A stretch of 38,187 nt of DNA from Sphingobacterium shayense (GTDB lineage Bacteria; Bacteroidota; Bacteroidia; Sphingobacteriales; Sphingobacteriaceae): the NCBI RefSeq assembly GCF_013179575.1, contig NZ_JABMCQ010000021.1, forward strand, positions 1 through 38,187. The letters are read 5' to 3'. Each line of letters begins with the position of its first letter. The stretch's first letter is position 1. Below, piece by piece: positions 1-8,444 of the stretch. The position numbers and the translations under genes are program-made. The notes under the pieces are model-generated. The model searched no databases and was not told where the DNA came from. It worked only from the letters and a program-made list of their open reading frames with translations.

Positions 1-2915
1 CGCCGGGCGCTGCCTGGCAGCCCATCGCCAACCGTGACTTGGCGGCAGCGACCGGCCGCACCGTGGAAACTGAGTATGGTACCAATGTGGCAACTGGGAC
101 CGAGGCGGTTAAACTGTGGAAGGTAACCTATTCTAGCGGCAAAGCTTCAGGAGCCAGCAGTGCATCCAATTACGGAGCTGGGAAACTCTACAAGACGGTT
201 ATCAAAGATGAGAACTGGATAGCCGCAAACGGCAAGGGCGGTACCATTGAAGAATTTAAAGATTTTCAGGACCGTGTGGTGCTAAAGCGGATATGGGAGA
301 GCAATACCAAAGCGCTCAACACGTATTATGCTTACGATGATTTCGGAGATCTTTGTTATGTGATTCCTCCGGCCGTTAGTGTCAGTTCATTTACCGAAGT
401 GACTACCGATATTAATTTCAACAGATATGTTTATGCTTACCATTACGACGGGCGGCGAAGACTGATCGAAAAGAAGGTTCCGGGAAAAGGTTGGGAATGG
501 ATCGCATATAATGCCAATGATCAGGAAGTATTACGGCAGGATGCGCTGCAACGGGCTACCGGCAGCTGGATCTATACGAAGTACGATGCTTTCGGACGTG
601 TTGCCCATACAGGGGTTTATACGAATACCGGATTAAACACACAGGCTGCTGCGCAGAGCACGGTGGACAGCCATCCGAAGGTGAACAATGTACAGCATCT
701 ATGGGAAGAGCGCCTAGGAACGTTAAACTATGTCGACCGTGCTTTTCCTATCGGGGAGACGGTTATTCCCCATGTGATCAATTACTACGACGATTACACT
801 TTTAACGGCGCGACTACAGCTGCATTGCAGGCTGTAGGTGTCACGAAAAGTCAGAAAACCAAATCGCTACTTACCGGGGTGCGTGTCACGACTGTGGACG
901 GGACGGCTGAACAACTTACAATCAACTATTACGATGACCGGGGCCGTCTGATCCAATCTGCTTCGCAGAACCAGCTCGGCGGGACGGACTATGTAACCAA
1001 TACCTATAACTTTCCGGGTGAGCTTTTAACCAGTAAACGGCAGCATAAAGCAAGTGCAAGCGGCGCGGTGACCACGATTCTGACGACCAATACCTATGAT
1101 CATGTGGGACGTCTGGAGCAGACCAAAAAGAAAGTAAATGCGCAGGCGGAGATCCTGCAGAGCAGCCTCACCTATAACGAGATCGGTCAGCTGAAGCAGA
1201 AAGATCTCCACGGTAGCGGTACAGCTGCTGTGCAGCAGATTTCATACGCCTATAACGAGCGTGGCTGGATCACCTCAATCAATAATCCGGCGGCTGTTTC
1301 AGCTAAGAAACGTTTCGGTATGACCTTCACTTATGGAGGCAACGCGCGCGCATACAACGGGAATATAGCCTCGGTTCAGTGGAATACCATGGTAGCTGCC
1401 GGACAGACGCAGACACCTGTTCAAACCTATAGCTACAGCTATGATATGCTGAACCGCCTGAAAAAGGCAGCCTACACAGCTTCCGGCAAAAACAACTTCT
1501 TCAACGAAGAGCTTGCCTATGATGTGATGGGGAACATTGATACGTTAAGGCGGACCAATGGATCCTCCGGCTGGCACAATCATTTTAAATATACTTACGT
1601 AGGCAACCAACTGACCAAAGTCACAGATTCGGGGACAGCCGCACGGAGCAACACCTTCAGCTACGATGCCAACGGAAACGGGAGAACAGATTCTCGTCTG
1701 GGAATTACGGAGATTCAATATAATTATTTAAATTTACCCAAGAAGTTTGTAAAAGGTACGCAGCATCTGCTCTATACGTACGATGCGCTGGGTAACAAAC
1801 GGACCAAAACGTTGGGCGCAGCAGTCACCGAGTACGTAGACGGCATCCAGTATAAAAATGGGGTAATCGAGTTTATACAGACAGAGGAAGGTAGGATCCT
1901 TCCTAGTGGCAGTTCTTTTATTTACGAATATTTCCTAACAGACCTTCTCGGCAATACTCGAGTTGTAGTCGATCACACAGGAGCGGTTAAACAGGTTCAG
2001 GACTACTATGCTTTTGGCAAGGAGATGAATACGGGAGCAGGTCTGAATTCAGCATCCAACCTGTACAAGTACAATGGTAAAGAGAAACAGCTAGAACTAC
2101 AGCTCGATCAGCTCGATTATGGAGCAAGGTTCTACGACGCAGAGATCGGCAGGTGGAACGTAGCGGATCCACTGGCGGAAATATATTCTTCGTATTCTCC
2201 TTATGCCTATGTCGAAAATAATCCTATCAATTTTATTGATCCGACAGGTATGTATAAAGTGGATGCTGACGGCAACATAAATATCACGGATCAAGGTGAA
2301 ATTGAGAAATTTCTAGGGTTTTTAAATTCTAATCCAAATGCAGGTTTTAAGGAATCATCTGATCATATTAGCAATGCCGATAACGGCTTTAAGCTCGAGT
2401 TAGATGAAGTAGTTGTTACCGGGAGGAGTGCATTTGAAAGTGGAGGATGGGTTGGAGGCGCGGAAGGACAAGCTTCTAACGCCAGGAGTAGGATGGCGAA
2501 TGCAACTAGTATATATTGGCAGGAAGGGGGACGACATAACATGTTGACCGATCCAAATAATGTCACTATGCTGGAAATACCTGGTTACGTTGGTGGTAAA
2601 GCGGGTATCAATACCGTCTACAAAGGGGTTGTAGGGGGGCTAACATATATCGGAAAAAGTTTCAATGTATTTAAACGATATAGTGAAGCTGAAAGAGTGA
2701 GAAAAAGTATTAAACCGGTATTAAACGGTATAGCAGATCCTAAACTTCTTAGAGCGATCGAACAGAGAGTTCTTGAACATGTTAGGTCAAAAGGAGCGGT
2801 GGCAAACGTGCGTAACGCCTTTAACCCAAAAAGAAAGGACTATGTTGAATATATGAAGAAGGCCGAAACATGGTTGTCGAAAAATGTGCCTGATTGGCAA
2901 AAACTTTTTAATTGA
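1..2915 (+). CDS. Rhs/YD-repeat polymorphic toxin protein, 5' partial
   Basis: The reading frame is already open at the window edge (codons from position 3), so the TTG at 39 is not the true start and the N-terminus lies outside the window. The protein has many YD-type repeats (for example YTYDALGN and FGRVAHTG), then the Rhs core with YFLTDLLGNTR, DYYAFGKEM, YKYNGKEKQ, LDYGARFYDAEIGRW and the terminal NPINFIDPTG, which ends at about position 2249. The last 222 residues are the variable tip and belong to no named toxin family I can assign. Rhs proteins form a shell around a C-terminal toxin used against neighbouring cells. The DNA turns visibly AT-rich right after DPTG, as expected for an exchangeable tip. 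The gene directly downstream is the natural immunity candidate. I am sure of the Rhs identity, but the toxin activity is unknown. Confidence 0.93.
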   Translation, partial: PGAAWQPIANRDLAAATGRTVETEYGTNVATGTEAVKLWKVTYSSGKASGASSASNYGAGKLYKTVIKDENWIAANGKGGTIEEFKDFQDRVVLKRIWESNTKALNTYYAYDDFGDLCYVIPPAVSVSSFTEVTTDINFNRYVYAYHYDGRRRLIEKKVPGKGWEWIAYNANDQEVLRQDALQRATGSWIYTKYDAFGRVAHTGVYTNTGLNTQAAAQSTVDSHPKVNNVQHLWEERLGTLNYVDRAFPIGETVIPHVINYYDDYTFNGATTAALQAVGVTKSQKTKSLLTGVRVTTVDGTAEQLTINYYDDRGRLIQSASQNQLGGTDYVTNTYNFPGELLTSKRQHKASASGAVTTILTTNTYDHVGRLEQTKKKVNAQAEILQSSLTYNEIGQLKQKDLHGSGTAAVQQISYAYNERGWITSINNPAAVSAKKRFGMTFTYGGNARAYNGNIASVQWNTMVAAGQTQTPVQTYSYSYDMLNRLKKAAYTASGKNNFFNEELAYDVMGNIDTLRRTNGSSGWHNHFKYTYVGNQLTKVTDSGTAARSNTFSYDANGNGRTDSRLGITEIQYNYLNLPKKFVKGTQHLLYTYDALGNKRTKTLGAAVTEYVDGIQYKNGVIEFIQTEEGRILPSGSSFIYEYFLTDLLGNTRVVVDHTGAVKQVQDYYAFGKEMNTGAGLNSASNLYKYNGKEKQLELQLDQLDYGARFYDAEIGRWNVADPLAEIYSSYSPYAYVENNPINFIDPTGMYKVDADGNINITDQGEIEKFLGFLNSNPNAGFKESSDHISNADNGFKLELDEVVVTGRSAFESGGWVGGAEGQASNARSRMANATSIYWQEGGRHNMLTDPNNVTMLEIPGYVGGKAGINTVYKGVVGGLTYIGKSFNVFKRYSEAERVRKSIKPVLNGIADPKLLRAIEQRVLEHVRSKGAVANVRNAFNPKRKDYVEYMKKAETWLSKNVPDWQKLFN

Positions 2916-2922
2916 TATTGAA

Positions 2923-3576
2923 ATGATGTTGAAGAAATTTTTTGGGTATTTTTCCGTTAAATCTATTCCTTTTTTAGATTATAATTTTCTAATGGATTAT
3001 CAAACCGATAATCTATATTGCTCATATATAGATCTTGACCAGATCTCGGGCGTAACAGGAACAATTTTATTAAGCGTATACTCTTCAGACACAAGCGACC
3101 AAAAGCTTTTCGGTGATATTCTTTGCTATCAGTTCAGTAAAAGGGGCATGAATAAGTTTGTTGTGGATTACATAGAAGATATCGATATAGATGCGAAAGA
3201 CCTTCCATCGTTCAAATATATAACGGATGATGGAACAGGGTTCTATTTGTCAGGAGGACGATATCTACTTATGTATGCAAACAAAGTTCAAAACAATAAC
3301 TCAATAAACCACTTAAATTATTTTTTTATCCATAGCGCCATCCATATACGGTTTAAAATCGTTTTAGAATACTATAAGCGTGAATATGGCCTGTCTTGGC
3401 AAGAACGAACGAAGTTATTCGATATTATGCTTCAAATTATGAGTCAAGATAAAGTTACCAACAGATTTTCTAAAGAAGAAATGAATGAAGTCGTAGAAGA
3501 GTACCTTAGTATAGAAAGTACGACACCACCTTTTAAAGATATTCCAGAGAAGACGAAAGAAAAAGTTACCTCATAG
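2923..3576 (+). CDS. Candidate immunity protein for the Rhs toxin (unknown family)
   Basis: A 217-residue protein starts 7 bp after the Rhs stop codon. I chose the ATG at 2923 (the frame also has one at 2926) because the longer frame from 2884 would overlap the Rhs tip. No signal peptide or membrane helix is visible. The sequence is acidic and rich in aromatic residues, with a Lys-rich C-terminal tail (EKTKEKVTS). I recognise no domain. The role is inferred from position: polymorphic toxins of the Rhs type are followed by a cognate immunity gene, and this one shares the AT-rich composition of the toxin tip rather than that of the Rhs core. A terminator closes the pair. Confidence 0.6.
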   Translation: MMLKKFFGYFSVKSIPFLDYNFLMDYQTDNLYCSYIDLDQISGVTGTILLSVYSSDTSDQKLFGDILCYQFSKRGMNKFVVDYIEDIDIDAKDLPSFKYITDDGTGFYLSGGRYLLMYANKVQNNNSINHLNYFFIHSAIHIRFKIVLEYYKREYGLSWQERTKLFDIMLQIMSQDKVTNRFSKEEMNEVVEEYLSIESTTPPFKDIPEKTKEKVTS

Positions 3577-3592
3577 TTTTTTACTTAGATAT

Positions 3593-3622
3593 AACCCCAA
3601 TTTTCATCCGATTGGGGTTTTT
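3593..3622 (+). terminator. Intrinsic terminator after the toxin-immunity pair
   Basis: A perfect 8-bp stem, AACCCCAA (3593-3600) and TTGGGGTT (3612-3619), encloses an 11-nt loop and is followed by a T run. It lies 17 bp after the stop codon of the candidate immunity gene and ends the Rhs transcript. Confidence 0.85.
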
Positions 3623-3642
3623 ACTTTAGTATTACCTGCATC

Positions 3643-3936
3643 ATCTACTCGGCGAGAAATGCGTGGAGCAGTGCGAACACATGCTATTTTTTGCCCTCGC
3701 TAAACTTTTCAACATACTGCATCCTTTCCATGCTCCGATGATCGAAGACTGCACAACTGACCTCTCCTGCAAGGTAATCGACTGTCACGTCCAATGCCGA
3801 CGCTATCTTTAGTCGTCACGATGGACGGTACGGCCTCAACACGCTCGTCCTCGCCTATCATCTCCCTGGATACAGCACCCTGCTTTGCCAGATCACTGTG
3901 CGACCAGCCCATTCCCTTTCTTAATGTTATATGATA
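3643..3936 (-). pseudogene. Decayed XRE-family HTH regulator
   Basis: The minus strand encodes LRKGMGWSHSDLAKQ, AVSREMIGEDERVEAVPSIV, which is the helix-turn-helix of a familiar Bacteroidetes XRE regulator. After SIVTTK the frame shifts by one base (an extra A in the AAAG run near 3812) and the family sequence continues as KIASALDVTVDYLAGEVS, then VFDHRSMERMQYVEKFSEG. A stop follows, and a further shifted piece reads HVFALLHAFLAE. At least two frame lesions plus premature stops show that it is dead. The 88-aa open frame at 3709-3975 is an artefact of reading through the first shift. The family match is from memory, but the frames fit together unambiguously. Confidence 0.8.
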
Positions 3937-4165
3937 TCGTCTACTTCCATAGCTACAATCCGAAAAAGTATACAATTTTCAGCTACCTTTGCAGAGAGTA
4001 ATCTTTGGGACCCTACACGCGCTAAAATAGATACCGGCCCAAACTAGAAAATACCGCTTGCGCAACCCAACAAACCACTATCTATATATCTACCAACAAA
4101 CATCAGTTCTCAATGCTCATAGAAGGAAAAGTAAGAACGAAAGCATTAGCGAAAATTTATTCGTG

Positions 4166-5413
4166 TTAACCGTTAAAAGTCTTATTAAGCCAATTAACTT
4201 TCGAAATGAGAATCGACTTTAGTTTCTTTGCAGTCGATAGCTCAACGTCGGTTGACTTTCTTTGCAAGCTGTCCGAAGAAATAAACTGAGCGTTCTTTGT
4301 ATAAAAATGTCGTGCGAAGAATGCGAATATTTTACCAATATCTTCATTTGGGATTACACCAACTATAATAAACAATCGGATAAATAAAGCCAGCTGAGCA
4401 ACTGAAAGATTTAGTCGCATTCTTCCTGAAGTTTCTCCGATTGATGGAGCCCGTAGTACCACGCGTCGAAATTTTAATTGATGATGTAAAAAACGTTTCT
4501 TTTTATCGATGTATTTCGATATCTGTTCGTCGATTGATGGATTAGTGCGGCACCATTGATCGGTACTACCGCTCGATAATATGTTAATCCGATCTTCGAT
4601 CCGGCAAAGTACATCGAGCTGTTCATAAAGCCCAGGTTCACTAGCGATGATATCACTACAATGCATGAAGCAATAGGACAAAAACACGGAGCTGTTAAAA
4701 TTATACCGATAAAGAAAAAAAACGAGCTCCATTGTTGTCTTTGGTTTCCCAGACGCAAAGGCTCTTGAAAAAGCTGCAATATATCTAACGCTTGCGACAC
4801 TTACCCACGTCTTTGTAATTAATAAATTAAATTCATCCAACAGCAATGCCGCTAGCTGTGGATCGATTGTCGATTTATTCAGATAGACCGTTAATACTCG
4901 TAGCCCTGTCGAAAACTCAAGTTTAAGACGAGAATGTTTATAGTTAGATACAGGCAGCACGTCGAGTAATTTCCTATTAACGACAGAAAGAAGCTCTTCC
5001 ACCCAGTCTGACAGAGATTCTAAAAGATCCAACACATCTACGTAAAACCGGCAGACCTCCTGATTTTCAAGACTCGGTAAAGACGATTCTTCATGTCTAA
5101 GGAGAAAACTGTGGAGCGCGTTGCTCGTCTGGACGATAGCAGATAATACGGAAGTCGCCATTTTGCGAGACTGTCCTATTTCTGAGATCAAACTTAAACG
5201 AAATAAGTTGATATCATTCGTAATCTCACCTATCAATAGAGAAACAGAGGTTTCGTTTGAAATGGCGAGAACATCTGCCGGAGCCGATCGTCTTTGTAAA
5301 TCATGAAGCCATACCAGGATGTCATTATTCATAAGCAAAGAAAGGTTTATTGCGTGCGGAGGTTCCATCTTGGAGAAACAGAATTCGTACGCATTGTTGA
5401 TATAAAGCGACAA
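4166..5413 (-). CDS. RteC-like protein, function uncertain
   Basis: A 415-residue protein with no signal peptide and no clear membrane segment. It is mostly predicted helical, Leu/Ser-rich, with scattered Cys. The C-terminal about 80 residues, starting LNLSVAQLALFIRLFIIVGV and running to ISKVNWLN, resemble in layout the C-terminal DNA-binding part of RteC-type proteins, which control excision of Bacteroides conjugative transposons. The N-terminal half matches nothing I recognise. It stands alone, 241 bp downstream of the response regulator gene on the same strand, so it could be read from the same transcript or from its own promoter. If it is RteC-like, it would fit control of the mobile element on the right of the window. 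That link is inference. Confidence 0.45.
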   Translation of the reverse strand: MSLYINNAYEFCFSKMEPPHAINLSLLMNNDILVWLHDLQRRSAPADVLAISNETSVSLLIGEITNDINLFRLSLISEIGQSRKMATSVLSAIVQTSNALHSFLLRHEESSLPSLENQEVCRFYVDVLDLLESLSDWVEELLSVVNRKLLDVLPVSNYKHSRLKLEFSTGLRVLTVYLNKSTIDPQLAALLLDEFNLLITKTWVSVASVRYIAAFSRAFASGKPKTTMELVFFLYRYNFNSSVFLSYCFMHCSDIIASEPGLYEQLDVLCRIEDRINILSSGSTDQWCRTNPSIDEQISKYIDKKKRFLHHQLKFRRVVLRAPSIGETSGRMRLNLSVAQLALFIRLFIIVGVIPNEDIGKIFAFFARHFYTKNAQFISSDSLQRKSTDVELSTAKKLKSILISKVNWLNKTFNG

Positions 5414-5654
5414 ATATTATAAAACCATAAAGAATCCGGTACCGCCCGATGGATACTACATTTTTACATTCGAACGTAATAACACGGCAAATTGATTTCG
5501 TCTCCGCAGTCTACAGGAGCCTCAGTATTCCATCCTGTTCAGAGTCCTAATCGAGATTCATTATCGATATTTTTCAAGAAAATTGATTGAGAAGGTTGGC
5601 TAACGCATAGGCATTCGTTGTGCTATTCGAATCAACTTACAGACCAAATTGATC

Positions 5655-6392
5655 TTAAAGCCCATCTTCATTCAACCCATTCAAAATGTTATCAATTGCA
5701 TAATACGCATTCGGCTTATGAATTGTCAGAATTTCATCTCCATCTTTCAGCTCGACCTGGGTCTTAGAGTAGATTCTAATTTCGTCAATTGCCACCATCT
5801 GACTTGCACTAATTCGGACAAATTTATTAGAAGGAAGTTGGTCCATCAAATAGTTTAATGACGCTAAAGACACGAAGGTCTGTTGCTGCTTCAAAAAGAG
5901 AGTTAGCTCTTTGTCGAGTACCGTGGCATACCGGATTTCATGATGATGTATACTTTCCTCATTTTTTGCCTTGTACCGTCTAAGTTTTACAAATGTACTT
6001 CCATTTTTGGTAACAGAATCTATGAAGTCTACTTCTCGAATTGCATCACTAAGCGTCCTTCTCAATAGGTCCCAAGAAGGAATTTTACGCAAATAGCCTT
6101 TGGCACCAATCTCATGAGCTTGATATGCGAAATCCGTATAGCCAGAAATCACTATTATAACCGGACGAGGGTCAAGTAAGTTTGCGAACTCCCAACCCAT
6201 CATCGTTGGCATGTCCATATCGAGAAATAAAATATCAACCGGTTGCAATTTAAGGAGCTTTAAGGCTTCAATAGGATCTTGAGAACGATGAACGATCTTA
6301 ATATAGTCTAGGCGGCAAAGCATGTACTCAATAAGTGCGGTAGATGTCAATTGGTCGTCAAGAATCATTATCGAGTAAGTCTCCTTTTTCAT
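5655..6392 (-). CDS. LytTR-family response regulator
   Basis: A 245-residue two-domain regulator. Residues 5-120 form a receiver domain with acidic pocket D12-D13, phospho-acceptor D58 in ILFLDMDMP, switch S83 in ISGYTDF, and K103 followed two residues later by P105 in YLRKIP. Residues about 145-240 form a LytTR DNA-binding domain (HEIRYATVLDKELTLFLKQ, NKFVRISASQMVAIDEIRIY). The domain order and length are normal for the LytR/AlgR class. It starts 10 bp after the histidine kinase gene stops and is surely its partner. Its targets are not visible; the peptide gene at the head of the same operon is one candidate (autoinduction). Confidence 0.93.
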   Translation of the reverse strand: MKKETYSIMILDDQLTSTALIEYMLCRLDYIKIVHRSQDPIEALKLLKLQPVDILFLDMDMPTMMGWEFANLLDPRPVIIVISGYTDFAYQAHEIGAKGYLRKIPSWDLLRRTLSDAIREVDFIDSVTKNGSTFVKLRRYKAKNEESIHHHEIRYATVLDKELTLFLKQQQTFVSLASLNYLMDQLPSNKFVRISASQMVAIDEIRIYSKTQVELKDGDEILTIHKPNAYYAIDNILNGLNEDGL

Positions 6393-6402
6393 AGGTAATT
6401 AA

Positions 6403-7455
6403 TTAAGTACTACACCGTCCACTTATGGTCGCAACAAATTGGTCCCCGCCATCCGCTGAATCTAAAACGATCTGCAAATTCCCTCTATCAATCCGGCGCT
6501 GCATTATAACATAGCCTGTTTTAGAAGAGGCAATGGAATTCCGCTTTGCAAATAGATATTTATTCTGCACACTGAAAAACCACCTGTCATCCCACTGTTC
6601 TACAGTCAATAGTAATGGAGCGTTTTCGGAAATCGAACCATATTTCAGAGCATTCTCTATAGGCATTAACAGTATCCCTATCGGCAATTCGACTTGAGGT
6701 GCAGCGAATCTATATTCGCAAATTACCGAGGCAGTACCAAAGCACAACTTAGTAAGTTCTACTAGTTGCATGACTTTCTCCCACTCCTCTTCCCAGGTTA
6801 CGACTTTATCCTCCTCTTGCATTTCAATTGCGTAATGCATTAAGCTGGATAAATCCAATAATCTCTCGATATATTTCTCATGATTGCGTTTACCCAAGAG
6901 CCCCATTGTGCCGGTAATCACATTTGCGATGAAGTGCGGTGTGAGATGTTTACTTTTTACCCGCTGCTGAATTTCCGCAATGGTACGTTGTAATTCCTTT
7001 CCTTTCTGCTCAGCCTTATGCAATAGAGCTTTATTTAACTTGTACCGTAAAAGAAAGGCCATCACAGCGCCTAGTATTACTATAAAAGTCGTTGCTGTCA
7101 AAATTCGTGTTTGAAATTCCGAAACGTTAAATTTATGTGATGGATCATGAAAAACAACCCCAAGTTTGGGTAATAAATCGTAAATCAATGGATACGAGAA
7201 GCCGAATATCAACCCAACCATAACGATGAGCGATGAAAAACCTGCAACCCGAACATAAGGACTTTTCGCCGAAATCCACCACCAGCAAATAAAGAAACTG
7301 CAATACAATAAGGCAAAAAGGAAACTTATCGCAATTATCTGGTTAATTGGAATTATTACCGAAGGTATTTTCGTATTGATCAACCAAAAGACACCAGCAA
7401 AAACGAAAAAACTAAGTGTATTCCAAGAGGTTATTTTCGTTAGATTCATAAACAT
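6403..7455 (-). CDS. LytS/YehU-type sensor histidine kinase, four TM segments
   Basis: A 350-residue membrane kinase. Four hydrophobic segments lie at about residues 12-30, 36-58, 70-92 and 117-137, followed by a short coiled stretch and a His_kinase domain. The phospho-acceptor is H174 in LTPHFIAN, a variant of the usual LNPHFLFN. The ATP-binding N box is PIENALKYG with N268. The later glycine box (SKTGYVIMQRRI, about 311-322) is degenerate compared with the usual GxGLxN. There is no large extracytoplasmic sensor domain, only a loop of about 25 residues between TM3 and TM4, so the ligand is probably sensed in the membrane. It lies 32 bp after the LPLAT-like gene and 10 bp before its response regulator, in one operon. 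Confidence 0.88.
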   Translation of the reverse strand: MFMNLTKITSWNTLSFFVFAGVFWLINTKIPSVIIPINQIIAISFLFALLYCSFFICWWWISAKSPYVRVAGFSSLIVMVGLIFGFSYPLIYDLLPKLGVVFHDPSHKFNVSEFQTRILTATTFIVILGAVMAFLLRYKLNKALLHKAEQKGKELQRTIAEIQQRVKSKHLTPHFIANVITGTMGLLGKRNHEKYIERLLDLSSLMHYAIEMQEEDKVVTWEEEWEKVMQLVELTKLCFGTASVICEYRFAAPQVELPIGILLMPIENALKYGSISENAPLLLTVEQWDDRWFFSVQNKYLFAKRNSIASSKTGYVIMQRRIDRGNLQIVLDSADGGDQFVATISGRCST

Positions 7456-7487
7456 CGGTCGGCATTTTAACCTCTAATATACAAATT

Positions 7488-8390
7488 TCAACTATCGCGG
7501 GAAAGATTTATTTCTTGAACGCAATAATAACGTCTATCAAAAAGACAGAATCCTTTCCTTGCACGAACGAATAAATAGGGGCCTTGGCAGGCAAATTGTT
7601 CATTCCTGCTTCCTAGATCTGTGTCAAGCATACCATTACTATGTAGGTATGACCAGCACTCCCATCGCCATGGATTGTTTTGAATCGCTCTTTCTAACAT
7701 TCTATAAAGGGCCGTTAGGGCGGTACGTGTAAAATCGTCCTTTTTCTGACCGCTTTTTGGGGCAATAATAGATTGAAGTTCGAGCGAAGTAGCGTTGGTG
7801 TGATTCTGGGTTGTAACAAACGGATATATTTTAACATCAAATATAAATGCCAGACGAGGAATCCCCTGCTTACAGCATAGATGTCCTGCAAGAAAAGGAA
7901 CTCTCGTCCTTAGATCCTTGTTGGATTCATTGCTGCCGGAAGAACCGTCGGCAAATACCAAAACATGCTTGCCTTTTTTAAAGCTACTTCGACATTTAAG
8001 CAGCAGTTTGGGATCACTACTAAATAAAAAAGTATAACTACCCTGACCCAGATCATTTATTTTTTGTAACATATCGTTCAGCACGTCCCGAGAGGTAGTA
8101 TACACCTGCTCATCTAGTATGATATCAAAAACAAGCCCAGAGTCCGCTAGTGCTATAGGAGATTCTAGGTGGCAACCTAAATGAAACAAAGTGAGTATTC
8201 CTGGTTTTAGAGTTCTTAACTGATCGATATTCACAACAGTTAAGGCTAAAGGAGGTCGAACACGGTGGTGGAAGGTTCGCCACTTGTCATATAAGGTGTC
8301 ATGCTCTTCCCACGACATAGTCGGGAAAAACTGGTGGATATTCGCACTGAAAAGTGCAAATTCCCAATCGCTAAGTATAGGATTTAACAT
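7488..8390 (-). CDS. LPLAT-like acyltransferase (lysophospholipid acyltransferase fold)
   Basis: A 300-residue protein without signal peptide or obvious TM helix. The block TLFHLGCHLESPIALAD (about residues 88-104) carries the candidate catalytic His and acidic residue, though the spacing is H-x5-E (or HLE if the second His is used) instead of the H-x4-D/E typical of LpxL/PlsC enzymes. The second block, VLVFADGSSGSN, RVPFLAGHLCCKQGIPRLAFIF (about 145-188), is the acceptor-site region seen in LpxL-like and N-acyltransferase members. Such enzymes transfer fatty acyl groups to lipids or amines. Its place directly between a small peptide gene and a two-component system suggests that it acylates a peptide or small signal rather than lipid A; that is inference. 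The fold call is reasonable, the substrate unknown. Confidence 0.65.
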   Translation of the reverse strand: MLNPILSDWEFALFSANIHQFFPTMSWEEHDTLYDKWRTFHHRVRPPLALTVVNIDQLRTLKPGILTLFHLGCHLESPIALADSGLVFDIILDEQVYTTSRDVLNDMLQKINDLGQGSYTFLFSSDPKLLLKCRSSFKKGKHVLVFADGSSGSNESNKDLRTRVPFLAGHLCCKQGIPRLAFIFDVKIYPFVTTQNHTNATSLELQSIIAPKSGQKKDDFTRTALTALYRMLERAIQNNPWRWECWSYLHSNGMLDTDLGSRNEQFACQGPYLFVRARKGFCLFDRRYYCVQEINLSRDS

Positions 8391-8409
8391 TTCTTTATCG
8401 ATTAAATTT

Positions 8410-8435
8410 AGAAGGCTCTTGCTGAAGAGCCTTCT
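8410..8435 (-). terminator. Intercistronic hairpin between peptide and acyltransferase genes
   Basis: A perfect 11-bp inverted repeat, AGAAGGCTCTT (8410-8420) and AAGAGCCTTCT (8425-8435), with a 4-nt loop, lies in the 54-bp gap between the small peptide gene and the LPLAT-like gene. On the minus strand it is followed by AAATTTAATC, not a clear U run. It may be a leaky terminator or an mRNA-stabilising stem that makes the peptide far more abundant than the downstream proteins. Confidence 0.65.
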
Positions 8436-8444
8436 AAGGATTTT

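Noticed and set aside
3709-3975. 88-aa ORF as an intact small regulator
   Set aside because: The second half is out of frame with the XRE family; it is part of a pseudogene.
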